Source: an uncultured Ignavibacteria bacterium (GTDB taxonomy: Bacteria > Bacteroidota > Ignavibacteria > Tepidaquicellales > OLB5). From it: a stretch of DNA of 64,000 nucleotides. The notes below the pieces were generated by a model. It was not told the origin of the DNA. It searched no databases and saw only the letters and a list, made by a program, of their open reading frames with translations. The position numbers and the translations under genes were made by a program. The DNA lies in contig CALMYL010000021.1 of NCBI GenBank assembly GCA_937873695.1, positions 142,423 to 206,422 on the forward strand. Reading direction: 5' to 3'. This document shows, piece after piece, positions 15,830-23,821 of this stretch (the stretch's first letter is position 1; the number at the start of each line of letters is the position of its first letter).

Positions 15830-17722
15830 TTACCTTTCTAATAATGATTGTAAATTGAATAATCCGGGATTTCTCCAAAATTGAGCGGGATTAACTTTCC
15901 CTTCAATTTCATTACTGTAAATATATTTTATTTTTTTATTTTCATCGTAAATCTTAAGCATTGCTCTTATTTTAGTCTTTAGTTCACCGGAATATTCGGG
16001 CACAGAATATTTTCTTATTGATTTATATCTTATTTTAGTATCATTATAACTGTTGCCGCAGGTACTACTTGGAAAGGCTTCAATATTTTTCCAGTTACCA
16101 AACTTATCCTTTGCCTGTAAGACCATGTATAGGGCATTATCAACACCCGGAACGCTGATATGCCAATCACAATCATTAATTAAATATAAGGTGTTACCTT
16201 TATTTTTATTATTAAAAAGGGTTTTATCTTTTGTCAAAAGCAATGAAATATTGTTATCTATATAGGATAAGTCTTCCTGTAAATCATCAATATTTGTATT
16301 ATATAAAGGAATCCACCCAGAATTATATTTGCCGTCAGTAAACCATGTCATTAATTGATAATCAATATCCAGGGACTGAGCTTTATCTGTTTCTGGAATT
16401 TTCTTTTCCCAAACAACTTTCATTTCCTTATTGATATACATAGTTTTGCCGGATTTTCTTACTAACACCAATCCATGAAAAAAACCCTTATAATCAATTT
16501 GATCATATTCAGGTCTCAAAATGATATTACCATTTAGATCAGATATTCCCAAAGTATATTTAAACCTGTCTGTTTCTCCATAAGTGTCATTGATATAACT
16601 ACCAAAAATAAACTGAAAATTTTTATTCATCATTTGGTAGAAGTCGAATGATGGTTCAAGAATAAATTTCAGAGTTGAATCTATAATTCCATATTTCCCA
16701 GAGTCTTTTCCCTTTCTTGCAAATTTATATGAAGAAATTTTATTCCAATCATCCCTGAATACTATATTACCAGTCAATTTTCCTTCTTTATTAATCTGAA
16801 AATATCTGTCAGTGCTGTCTCTGTAATAAATTTTACCGTTCATATATTGTAATTTGAAGTCATCTGGCTTTTTAGCAGTCAAATTACCATTAAAATCCAT
16901 TATACCGCTGTATTTCATACTATCCAGAGAGATAATGTTCTTTTTATATGATGTGTAATAATATTCTTTTACAATAAAAACGCTGTCCTCTGAAACCGGA
17001 CTGTGAATTAAAAATCCCGGCGCGTTAACTCTGGAAAATATTAACCTGCCTTTTAAGTCAATAATACCGCTCGAAGACCTGGAGTTTTCACCCGGATTCT
17101 CACTATTCCAGTTGACAACGGAAAAACCGTTGTGGAATTCTGAAATATCATAGTAAACTCCGAAAGGAACTATCATATTGCCGTTGGAATTTATTGCAGC
17201 GAATGGCCCGTTATAATTATTGACAATATAGATACCTTCGCTCATATCAGAAATTTGATTATATATGGTATCAATTATTATATTACCATTAAGCTTTACA
17301 ACTCCCCAATTATTTTCAGATGATCTGACTTTAACTAATGAACCGGTATAATTTTTAATTTCGGTTGTAATAAAATTGATTTTTAATTTACCGGTTTTAT
17401 CTATAATATTTGCGTTTCCGTCAATGTAAATTTTTGCTAAGCCCTCTTTAAATGATTCAGCATAATCATAAACAGCAGGTAAAACATATTTCCCGGTTAC
17501 ATCAATATATCCGTAATATCCGTTTTCTCTTACGGGTGCTAAACCTTCAGAAAATTCTCCGGCACCTTTGAATTTTGGTGGAATGACAACTGCTCCGGTT
17601 GAATCGATATAACCGTATAAACCATTTTCATAGATCTTAAATAATGGTTTATAGCTATCCTGCGCAAATATTAAATTGCTGAAAATGAATAATGAAAATA
17701 AGAGATTTGTGATTGTTCTCAT
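15830..17722 (-). CDS. Secreted WG-repeat protein
   Basis: The 630-residue protein has a signal peptide (MRTITNLLFSLFIFSNLIFA, cut before QDSYK) and then WG/beta-hairpin repeats of about 35-45 residues. Clear units are LYGYIDSTGAVVIPPKF, YYGYIDVTGKYVLPAVYDYAESFKEGLA, NNWGVVKLNGNIIIDTIYNQISDMSEGI and KYGIIDSTLKFILEPSF. Repeats fade after residue about 430; the C-terminal 200 residues hold a separate domain with DCDWHISVPGVDNALYMVLQAKDKFGNWKNIE and STCGNSYNDTKIRYKSI. WG-repeat proteins are common at Bacteroidota surfaces and are of unknown function, probably binding. It is the first gene of a pair with the methyltransferase. It lacks a T9SS tag, so periplasmic or outer-membrane location is likely. 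Confidence 0.82.
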   Translation of the reverse strand: MRTITNLLFSLFIFSNLIFAQDSYKPLFKIYENGLYGYIDSTGAVVIPPKFKGAGEFSEGLAPVRENGYYGYIDVTGKYVLPAVYDYAESFKEGLAKIYIDGNANIIDKTGKLKINFITTEIKNYTGSLVKVRSSENNWGVVKLNGNIIIDTIYNQISDMSEGIYIVNNYNGPFAAINSNGNMIVPFGVYYDISEFHNGFSVVNWNSENPGENSRSSSGIIDLKGRLIFSRVNAPGFLIHSPVSEDSVFIVKEYYYTSYKKNIISLDSMKYSGIMDFNGNLTAKKPDDFKLQYMNGKIYYRDSTDRYFQINKEGKLTGNIVFRDDWNKISSYKFARKGKDSGKYGIIDSTLKFILEPSFDFYQMMNKNFQFIFGSYINDTYGETDRFKYTLGISDLNGNIILRPEYDQIDYKGFFHGLVLVRKSGKTMYINKEMKVVWEKKIPETDKAQSLDIDYQLMTWFTDGKYNSGWIPLYNTNIDDLQEDLSYIDNNISLLLTKDKTLFNNKNKGNTLYLINDCDWHISVPGVDNALYMVLQAKDKFGNWKNIEAFPSSTCGNSYNDTKIRYKSIRKYSVPEYSGELKTKIRAMLKIYDENKKIKYIYSNEIEGKVNPAQFWRNPGLFNLQSLLER

Positions 17723-17876
17723 TACATAATAAGTTTGTAAAATATAATATGTAATGCCGGATTTTTCAATTCATTTATAATTATGAATTTCCTGTTATAT
17801 TTCCCAATTTTAAGCAATATTTGTAGGAATCATTGTCAATTTCATTCATTTTTAGCTAAAATTTCAGGATCATTTA

Positions 17877-19313
17877 ATGAATAACGAAGTACGCGTACGT
17901 TTTGCACCATCACCAACGGGTTATCTGCATCTGGGCAGTCTGAGGACAGCCCTTTTTAATTATTTATTTGCAAGACACCATAGTGGAAAGTTTATTTTGC
18001 GTATCGAAGATACTGACCAATCACGTAAGGTTGAAGGCGCAGTTGAGAACCTGATAAATATACTGAATGAAATGGGCCTGAACTACAATGAGGGTCCGGG
18101 TGTTGGCGGCGAGTTTGGTCCGTACTTTCAGTCAGAGCGGCTGGATATATACAAAAAGTATTGCGATGAGCTTCTGGCAAGCGGTCACGCTTATTACGCA
18201 TTTGAAACTGCTGAAGAGCTGGATGAAATGCGCAAAGTGCAGCAGATGCAGGGCAAGCAGACAATGTATGACCGCAGGGCAAGAGTACTGACCGAAAATG
18301 AAGTAAAAGAAAAATTAGCTTCGGGGATTCCCTACGTAATTAGATTAAAAGTACCAATGGATACTGAAATAAGATTCACTGATATTATCCGCGGTAATGT
18401 TAAGATAGATACGAACCTTGTGGATGACCAGGTATTGCTGAAGAGCGATGGCTTTCCCACATATCATTTGGCAAATGTGATTGATGACCATTTCATGAAG
18501 ATCACTCATATAATAAGGGGTGAAGAATGGCTTACATCTGTACCCAAACATATCATACTTTATAATGCTTTTGGCTGGGAATTGCCGCAAATGGCGCACG
18601 TACCGCTGATACTCAACCCCGATAAATCCAAGCTTTCAAAGCGCCAGGGCGATGTTGCAACCGAAGATTATTTAAAAAAGGGCTACCTGAAGGAAGCTTT
18701 GCTGAACTTTATGACATTACTTGGTTGGAACCCGGGGGATGGTGAAGAGAAAGAAATATTCACCAAAGCTGAGCTCATTGAAAAATTCACTATTGAACGG
18801 GTTAATTCCGCCGGGGCAGTATTCAATGTTGAAAAGCTTAACTGGATGAACGGGGAGTATATCAAGAATTATGATATTGATGCATTGACTGAATTGGTCA
18901 TTCCATATTTGAATGCGGGTGGTATTGATACAAGCGATCTGGTAAAGACTAAAAGAGTTGTATCAGCTATCAAAAATTATATCAGCAAGCTTGATGAGGC
19001 CGCGGAGCAGGCAAAAGTATATTATAACGAAGTAATCCTGAACGCGGAACAAAATGCGATAGTAAATAGTGAAACTTCAAAACAGGTTTTTGCATTATTG
19101 CTATCAAAAATAGAGCAATTACTTGAAATTTCTACCGATAATTTTAAACCAACTTTAAGTGAAGTACAGAAGGAATCAGGGGTAAAGGGGAAAAACCTGT
19201 TTATGCCTGTAAGGCTTGCCCTGACGGGCGAAGAACACGGGCCCGAGCTTGGACTGATTGCTTATGTTTTGGGCAAAGATGAGGTATTGAAAAGATTAAA
19301 GGTATTTTTGTAA
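17877..19313 (+). CDS. gltX: Glutamyl-tRNA synthetase
   Basis: The 478-residue class I aminoacyl-tRNA synthetase charges tRNA-Glu with glutamate in the cytosol. The HIGH-type motif is in FAPSPTGYLHLGSLRTALFNYLFAR (residues about 8-32), the tRNA acceptor-binding region is HIIRGEEWLTSVPKHIILYNAFGWELP, and the KMSKS motif is KLSKRQGDV near 252. The C-terminal anticodon domain ends AYVLGKDEVLKRL. Length is normal for bacterial GluRS, and whether it is discriminating is not decidable by eye. ATG at 17877 gives the standard start MNNEVRVRFAPSPTG. A GAGlu tRNA (anticodon CTC) lies at 31125. The REP-associated element begins only 8 nt after the stop, so it may have displaced the native terminator. 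Confidence 0.97.
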   Translation: MNNEVRVRFAPSPTGYLHLGSLRTALFNYLFARHHSGKFILRIEDTDQSRKVEGAVENLINILNEMGLNYNEGPGVGGEFGPYFQSERLDIYKKYCDELLASGHAYYAFETAEELDEMRKVQQMQGKQTMYDRRARVLTENEVKEKLASGIPYVIRLKVPMDTEIRFTDIIRGNVKIDTNLVDDQVLLKSDGFPTYHLANVIDDHFMKITHIIRGEEWLTSVPKHIILYNAFGWELPQMAHVPLILNPDKSKLSKRQGDVATEDYLKKGYLKEALLNFMTLLGWNPGDGEEKEIFTKAELIEKFTIERVNSAGAVFNVEKLNWMNGEYIKNYDIDALTELVIPYLNAGGIDTSDLVKTKRVVSAIKNYISKLDEAAEQAKVYYNEVILNAEQNAIVNSETSKQVFALLLSKIEQLLEISTDNFKPTLSEVQKESGVKGKNLFMPVRLALTGEEHGPELGLIAYVLGKDEVLKRLKVFL

Positions 19314-19337
19314 CTTTGAGAGTTTTGTCTCTGGAAT

Positions 19338-19356
19338 GCATTGACTGTGTCAATGC
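19338..19356 (+). repeat. Left REP-like hairpin of the RAYT unit
   Basis: A perfect 8-bp stem GCATTGAC/GTCAATGC around TGT, preceded by CTCTGGA. It is the left partner of the hairpin at 20018-20036, in inverted orientation. Confidence 0.75.
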
Positions 19357-19434
19357 GAATTATGTTTTCCCGTTTTTATATTTGATTAATAAGAATAAGT
19401 TTCGAACTATACTCATTCGATTTAGAGGATCTTC

Positions 19435-19981
19435 TTGGAAACACTTAAAAAATACAAACATAATCCACCGCATTTATTCAGTCCACGAACAAAGTATTTT
19501 ATTACGGGATCAATTTATGGCAAAATAGACTTGCTAAAATCACCGGAATGTAAACAAAAAACTTCTTGAATACATAATTCGTTCTACTGATAATTTTGAA
19601 TGGAGTTTGGAAGATTGGGTTATACTTAATAATCATTATCATTTGATGCTGGAATCACCAGAAAATCCGTCTACTTTGGGAAAAATGATGGGAAATATAT
19701 ATCGATATTCAGCAATCTGGATAAATAAAAATGTAGATTTTAAAAAAGAATTTGATAAAATTTGGCATAATTACTGGGATAAATGTCTCACATTCGAAAG
19801 CTCATACTTTGCAAGGTTGAATTATATTTGTTTTAATCCCGTCAAACACAGCTTAGTTGAAGATCCGGTTAATTGGGAATATGGAAGTTATTATCATAGG
19901 TACAATGAAGAAAAGGAATATTTACAAAAGATCAATAAGAAATATCCGCACAAGAATATAAAGATTGATGACAATTTTTGA
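19435..19981 (+). pseudogene. REP-associated tyrosine (Y1/HUH) transposase with a one-base frameshift
   Basis: Read in two joined frames, this is a complete small RAYT-family transposase of about 180 residues. The first frame starts at TTG 19435 (AGAGGA 5 nt upstream) with METLKKYKHNPPHLF and TKYFITGSIYGKIDLLKSPE, the usual N-terminal beta strand. A run of six A at 19556-19561 then shifts the frame by +1. The second frame gives LLEYIIRSTDNFEWSLEDWVILNNHYHLMLESPENP with the HUH metal motif (H-x-H in NHYHLM), then SYFARLNYICFNPVKHSLVEDPVNWEYGSY, where the nucleophilic Tyr and the NPVK signature are expected. The shift in an A run could be a real lesion, slippage that restores frame in some molecules, or a sequencing error. 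All core motifs remain. Confidence 0.8.
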
Positions 19982-20017
19982 AGATAATCTTTAGAATTTT
20001 CGGTAAGTTCAAGATAT

Positions 20018-20036
20018 GCATCAACACAGTTGATGC
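20018..20036 (-). repeat. Right REP-like hairpin of the RAYT unit
   Basis: A perfect 8-bp stem GCATCAAC/GTTGATGC with a 3-nt loop. On the minus strand it is preceded by CTCTGGAT, matching the left end. Two stem pairs differ from the left hairpin by compensating changes. Confidence 0.75.
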
Positions 20037-20116
20037 AATCCAGAGCAAAACCATTATCTTTTTGTGTAAATTATTTAAATGGAAGAAATTTTATAATAAT
20101 ATTATACATATAAAAC

Positions 20117-20644
20117 ATGAATACAATTAAACTTATTTTAATTATTGTCATTTCCGCAGTATTTTTTTCCTGCGGCAAAAAGGATGAAGCGCCAAAGGTT
20201 GAAAACCAGAGCTCTACACAAAACGTTCAGCCTAATACCCAGAATAATTCCTCAATTGATAACGGGAGAAGGTGGTGGATCGGGCGATATTCTTTTGACG
20301 AATCAGCAAAGAATGTTTCAGGCGATGGCGCGCAGACATGGAGCTACATTTTAGATGTTAAACCGCTGGATGATGAGAACATGATCGCTTCCCTTCAGAT
20401 AGATGGTTTCCAGACAATGACAAGACTTGAAGCAAAAGTTAACGCTACTGCTATGGATATTGAGTTTATTTTTGATAAATACGGCAAAGAAAATATGTTT
20501 GAAAATTATAAAAAGGGCGACAGGCTTTTTGCAATGATGAGAAATACTGATAATGTTGTAATGACAAACTGGGATAAGCTGAAACCCAATGTTATTGATA
20601 ACCAGGAAAGCGGCAAAGTAATGTTCAGGAAAATTGCTTTGTAG
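20117..20644 (+). CDS. Hypothetical lipoprotein
   Basis: The 175-residue protein has a short lipoprotein signal, MNTIKLILIIVISAVFFSC (lipobox FFSC at residue 19). A low-complexity Asn/Gln/Ser linker runs to about residue 48. A compact domain then starts RRWWIGRYSFDESAKNVSGDGAQTWSYILDV. The WxGxYxFxE opening and the following strands (NMIASLQIDGFQTMTRLEAKVNA, AMDIEFIFDKYGKENMF) look like a small beta-barrel, similar to uncharacterised DUF5991-like proteins; that link is tentative. It should face the periplasm or cell surface. A strong terminator follows at 20691. No operon partner is evident. Confidence 0.75.
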   Translation: MNTIKLILIIVISAVFFSCGKKDEAPKVENQSSTQNVQPNTQNNSSIDNGRRWWIGRYSFDESAKNVSGDGAQTWSYILDVKPLDDENMIASLQIDGFQTMTRLEAKVNATAMDIEFIFDKYGKENMFENYKKGDRLFAMMRNTDNVVMTNWDKLKPNVIDNQESGKVMFRKIAL

Positions 20645-20690
20645 ATTTGTGTAGTTTTGTAAAACATTTCGTTAAATGATTTTTCTGCAG

Positions 20691-20720
20691 GACTCCCGGA
20701 AATATTCGGGAGTCTTTTTT
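20691..20720 (+). terminator. Rho-independent terminator after the lipoprotein gene
   Basis: The stem GACTCCCG/CGGGAGTC with an 8-nt loop is followed by six T on the plus strand. Confidence 0.9.
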
Positions 20721-20784
20721 ATTTGTTAATATTTCAGGTCCTTCTGCCGCGGATAAGTATCATAATGCTTTATGCTTTATATCA

Positions 20785-20815
20785 TTTGAATATTTTGTGA
20801 TTTCAGATAATTTTG
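20785..20815 (+). promoter_or_regulatory. Bacteroidota-type promoter for the diheme cytochrome gene
   Basis: TTTG at 20785-20788 and TAATTTTG at 20808-20815 are separated by 19 nt. This matches the Bacteroidota primary-sigma consensus (TTTG, about 19 nt, TAnnTTTG) in full. The expected transcript start is near 20822, about 27 nt before the ATG at 20849. Confidence 0.6.
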
Positions 20816-20848
20816 ATATTATTTTGAATCCAACTTAATCTGAATATC

Positions 20849-21715
20849 ATGTACAGGGCTATCAGTTCGGCAATATTAATGTTATCCATACTAATAATCA
20901 GCGGATGCGGTGAAGACCCGGTAACAGTAGTAACGGTACCGCCATATGATATTGCCAGCGCTTCAAGAGGCGGTATGATGTTTGATAAATTTTGGAGCGC
21001 AGAAACCGGATTTAACCAAAATGATACGAATATGGCTTTGTTCAATACCAGACCTGATTTTTTCAGGTGCAGCCATTGCCACGGATGGGATAACCTGGGC
21101 AGATTCGGCGGTTATATTGGCAGAGGCCCTAATAACAACAGACCCAATGTTGCAGGTATGAATTTGTATTCTATTATACAGAACAAATCACCCCAGGAGC
21201 TTTTCAACACATTGAATTCTTCGGTAAGCAGAAGGGATATCACTTTTAGTTTTTTGGGGTACGTTCCCGGTGATCCTAATGATTCAGCACACAAGATGCC
21301 CAATTACGGGCAAATATTGACGTATGAGCAGATGTGGGACCTTGTTAAGTTTCTAAAAGAAGGCGCTATAGATGTAACAAAATTGTATGATGCCTCATAT
21401 TCCGGTACATATCCAAACGGGACGGCAAGTTTTTATAATCTCGGCAGAGACGGAAGTTCCTCTGAAGGTACATTGTATTATTCTCAAAATTGCTCTGCCT
21501 GCCATGGGGTTAACGGAACCTCAATACTTATCGGGAACATGACCGCAGGTCAGTTTACAAGAAATTATCCGTATGAAGTTCAGCACAAGGTTAAATACGG
21601 ACAGCTGGGGACATCAATGACAGGAGATTTTGAAGTCTCACTTTTGCAGCTTAAGAACCTCTTCAGGGCGCTTTCAGATACGGCCGCGTTTCCGGATAAC
21701 ACAGAAGCAAAATAG
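20849..21715 (+). CDS. Diheme c-type cytochrome lipoprotein
   Basis: The 288-residue protein has a lipoprotein signal (MYRAISSAILMLSILIISGC, lipobox ISGC at residue 20) and two heme c sites. The first CxxCH is CSHCH in FFRCSHCHGWDNLGRFGGY (about residue 74). The second is CSACH in LYYSQNCSACHGVNGTSI (about residue 216). Candidate distal ligands are Met residues near HKMPNYG and in the SMTGDFEV segment. The two halves look like two class I cytochrome c domains in tandem. It would transfer electrons in the periplasm, anchored to a membrane. A promoter matching the Bacteroidota consensus lies upstream. The convergent DUF4405-like membrane protein at 21887 could be functionally related, but is on the other strand. 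Confidence 0.88.
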   Translation: MYRAISSAILMLSILIISGCGEDPVTVVTVPPYDIASASRGGMMFDKFWSAETGFNQNDTNMALFNTRPDFFRCSHCHGWDNLGRFGGYIGRGPNNNRPNVAGMNLYSIIQNKSPQELFNTLNSSVSRRDITFSFLGYVPGDPNDSAHKMPNYGQILTYEQMWDLVKFLKEGAIDVTKLYDASYSGTYPNGTASFYNLGRDGSSSEGTLYYSQNCSACHGVNGTSILIGNMTAGQFTRNYPYEVQHKVKYGQLGTSMTGDFEVSLLQLKNLFRALSDTAAFPDNTEAK

Positions 21716-21751
21716 ATGTTTTAAAACCCCGAATATCTCCTTTAATTGTTC

Positions 21752-21786
21752 GAAAAAAAAAGTGCATCTAAAACCGATGCACTTTC
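21752..21786 (-). terminator. Rho-independent terminator for the DUF4405-like gene
   Basis: On the minus strand AAGTGCATC (read as GAAAGTGCATC) pairs with GATGCACTT across a short loop and is followed by nine T. It lies 100 nt beyond the stop of the gene at 21887 and may also halt plus-strand reads from the cytochrome gene. Confidence 0.8.
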
Positions 21787-21886
21787 AGCTGACGAATAAT
21801 GAAACAAACAAAATCAAAAATGAAAAACAAGTTGAATCTGATGCGGAAGAATAAAATAAATGAAGCTAAAACCTATATTGAACAGA

Positions 21887-22246
21887 TCATTTCCTTCTTG
21901 TGAATACATTTTTAAGCCAATGGCTGTGGGTGTAAAGATGCAGAGCGAAAAACAGCAAAAAAATTACAGTAAGCGTCAGATGCAAATTCTTCCACTCTAC
22001 TTCGTTCAGCTGCAGTAAACTCCAGTCTCCGTTTGTACCTTCTGCCAGCATGATAATTCCCGTTATCAACATTCCTGTAAAGGTCAGCATAGAACAGATC
22101 TTACATGTTCTGGATGCAGGGAGAATATTTTTCGCTGTTATGGAAAGTTCTGATTCGCCGGTCAATTCGGCTTTTTTCTTAAACTGTGAAACGGCGTGAA
22201 TGATTATTGCAGTTACAAGTATCAGAAATATAAACAGGAAATACAT
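21887..22246 (-). CDS. Small membrane protein, DUF4405/cytochrome b-like
   Basis: The 119-residue protein has three likely membrane helices: MYFLFIFLILVTAIIIHAVSQF, MLTFTGMLITGIIMLAEG (about 55-72), and LHLTLTVIFLLFFALHLYTHSHWL (about 88-111). The pattern EWKNLHLTLTVIFLLFFALHLYTHSHW, with well-spaced histidines, matches the small DUF4405 type of four-helix cytochrome b-like proteins that may bind heme. Between helices 1 and 2 is a cytosolic loop with CKIC. A role in electron transfer next to the convergent diheme cytochrome gene is possible but inferred. The ATG at 22246 has AAAGGA upstream. Confidence 0.65.
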   Translation of the reverse strand: MYFLFIFLILVTAIIIHAVSQFKKKAELTGESELSITAKNILPASRTCKICSMLTFTGMLITGIIMLAEGTNGDWSLLQLNEVEWKNLHLTLTVIFLLFFALHLYTHSHWLKNVFTRRK

Positions 22247-22428
22247 AATTCACATCCTTTCTTAGATCATCTTTTTCCTGTACTCTGCGATATGTATCAC
22301 TTGTATGCCCATCAGCCTGCAAATATGAGCCTTCGTTACAATACAAAATTATACAATGGTTTACGTCAAAACAGTGAAAAAAATTCCGGTCAAAAAAGGA
22401 CTGATATAAAAATCATAACCACATATGA

Positions 22429-22460
22429 CAAAAAAAGCACAAGCTGTGAACTTGTGCTTT
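22429..22460 (-). terminator. Rho-independent terminator for the minus-strand lipoprotein gene
   Basis: AAAGCACAAG and CTTGTGCTTT form a perfect 10-bp stem around a 7-nt loop, followed on the minus strand by a T run. It lies 24 nt after the stop at 22484. Confidence 0.88.
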
Positions 22461-22483
22461 ATAACAAATTTCGCTGCAAATGC

Positions 22484-22846
22484 CTAACTTCCCCCTGTGA
22501 CAAAATAGTAGTAGTTTTCCGACCAGTAGATCTTTCCTCCGACAGTTCTGCCGGCTTTCCAGTAATAAGCACCGTAAATACTAAGAGGATCTGTTACTGT
22601 ATATGAATTCCCTGTCACAGTAAACACAACCGGATTACTGAACGATGGATTGACATCAAGCCATATGACATCCGCTGTACCTGACCATTCAAAAGTAGTG
22701 TGAATTGATACGTTCGTATCATTGTTGTAAGGCTTCAGCAAAACCGGAGGCGCATTGCTTATCGGTTTGCTGTCGGTTACCGAATCGCATCCTTCATACA
22801 GAAAAGCAAATACAACTAAAACGAATAAAAAACCAGCAAATTTCAT
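22484..22846 (-). CDS. Hypothetical lipoprotein with a fibronectin/Ig-like domain
   Basis: The protein of 120 residues is read from ATG at 22846, which has AGGGGAAG at good spacing. An ATG at 22903 would add 19 residues ahead of the signal and is rejected. It begins MKFAGFLFVLVVFAFLYEGC, a lipoprotein signal with the Cys at residue 20. A single beta-sandwich module follows: PPVLLKPYNNDTNVSIHTTFEWSGTADVIWLDVNPSFSNPVVFTVTGNSYTV and YYWKAGRTVGGKIYWSENYYYF. This P-x-N-x-x-x-x-V ... F-x-W ... YYWK scheme is the one repeated many times in the giant protein at 45808, so it is a one-module relative of that domain type. Function is probably binding; the partner is unknown. Confidence 0.72.
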   Translation of the reverse strand: MKFAGFLFVLVVFAFLYEGCDSVTDSKPISNAPPVLLKPYNNDTNVSIHTTFEWSGTADVIWLDVNPSFSNPVVFTVTGNSYTVTDPLSIYGAYYWKAGRTVGGKIYWSENYYYFVTGGS

Positions 22847-23056
22847 ATACTTCCCCTGTAGATTGATTGTAATCAAATATAGTTGATCAAAACCCCAAAA
22901 CAAGTATAGTTTATCCTGTATAGATTAACTTGTTTATGTTAGTAACGAACGCTATCGGTAATCATTTTCTTCCTACAGGTCTTGGCGTTATTCTTGCTGA
23001 ATTTCTTTAATTTTAAGGAATTTTTTATTATTTTGTACTAATAACCACAAATAAAT

Positions 23057-23548
23057 ATGAAGAACGAACCTGATTTTAATATAGATAAAGCTCATCGCTG
23101 GTTTGGAGTTGAATTCAATAACGCAATTTTTCCTTTACTTGAAAAGGAAAACAGAACTGATGAAGAAACCCAGCAAATGATCCAGATGGCCTTCGCATCA
23201 ACTCTGCATTGGAGCAGGTTTTCAGGCTGTAAGATCGAAAACAGGGCCAGAGGAGAAAATATGATAGCCACTGTACTTACTTATGCAGGGATGAAGGACG
23301 CATCAATTTTTTATGCCAAAAGAAATCATGATATTGTTTTCAGCAATCTTGATGGCGTTGCTGATTTTGATATTTCTTACGCATTGATGATCATGGCACG
23401 CGCATACGCGCTTAATGAGAGATTTGCCGAAGCTGAACAGTTTTACCAGCAATGTCTTGATTCAATTGATGAAATAAAGGATGAAGAAGATAAGAAAATT
23501 GTGCAGTCTGATCTAAATAACGGACCCTGGTACGGATTAAATGAATAG
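23057..23548 (+). CDS. Hypothetical helical protein
   Basis: The 163-residue protein has no signal peptide and no membrane segment, so it is probably cytosolic. The sequence is helical and TPR-like. It includes DFNIDKAHRWFGVEFNNAIFPLLEKENRTDEETQQMIQMAFASTLHWSRF, a conserved-looking RARGENMIATVLTYAGMKDASIFYAKRNHDIV, and ISYALMIMARAYALNERFAEAEQFYQQCLDSI, which reads as a helix-turn-helix TPR pair. I do not recognise a named family. ATG at 23057 is the only sensible start. It stands alone between the lipoprotein and the desaturase. Confidence 0.7.
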   Translation: MKNEPDFNIDKAHRWFGVEFNNAIFPLLEKENRTDEETQQMIQMAFASTLHWSRFSGCKIENRARGENMIATVLTYAGMKDASIFYAKRNHDIVFSNLDGVADFDISYALMIMARAYALNERFAEAEQFYQQCLDSIDEIKDEEDKKIVQSDLNNGPWYGLNE

Positions 23549-23821
23549 ACCTGAATTTAGCTTTAAGTAATTGTAAAATTTTAATTTATTGCTGCACCTA
23601 AGCTGATTTACCTGCATTTATAATCATTGAGCATCAAAATACGCCTGATTTTGCCGGAAGTTGATTTTGTAACTTGAAATTATGCTTGCAAAAATATAAC
23701 TTACACTTATTAAGTCACCGGAGCAATACATTCTGAGAATTAATATTATACCAAATCCATCCCGATTAATCTGCAGATCCGATTTTTCTTGCCCGCATTT
23801 ACCAATAATAAATAAAATTTT

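Larger units (their letters stand above)
19322..20051 (+). mobile_element. RAYT/REP-type element with inverted terminal hairpins
   Basis: A Y1 transposase gene is bounded by imperfect inverted repeats of about 35 nt. The left end (19322-19356) reads GTTTTG-T-CTCTGGA and then the hairpin GCATTGAC-TGT-GTCAATGC. The right end, read from the other strand (20051-20018), is GTTTTG-CTCTGGA, then TT and the hairpin GCATCAAC-TGT-GTTGATGC. The two hairpins differ by paired substitutions that keep the stem, and both keep the TGT loop and outer CTCTGGA. This is the arrangement expected for REP sequences flanking a REP-associated tyrosine transposase. It sits 8 nt after gltX. No other copy of the hairpin was seen in the window. 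Confidence 0.75.

Noticed and set aside
19316..19528. A 70-codon frame directly after gltX
   Set aside because: It crosses the left REP hairpin and the start of the transposase in the wrong frame; no family resemblance.
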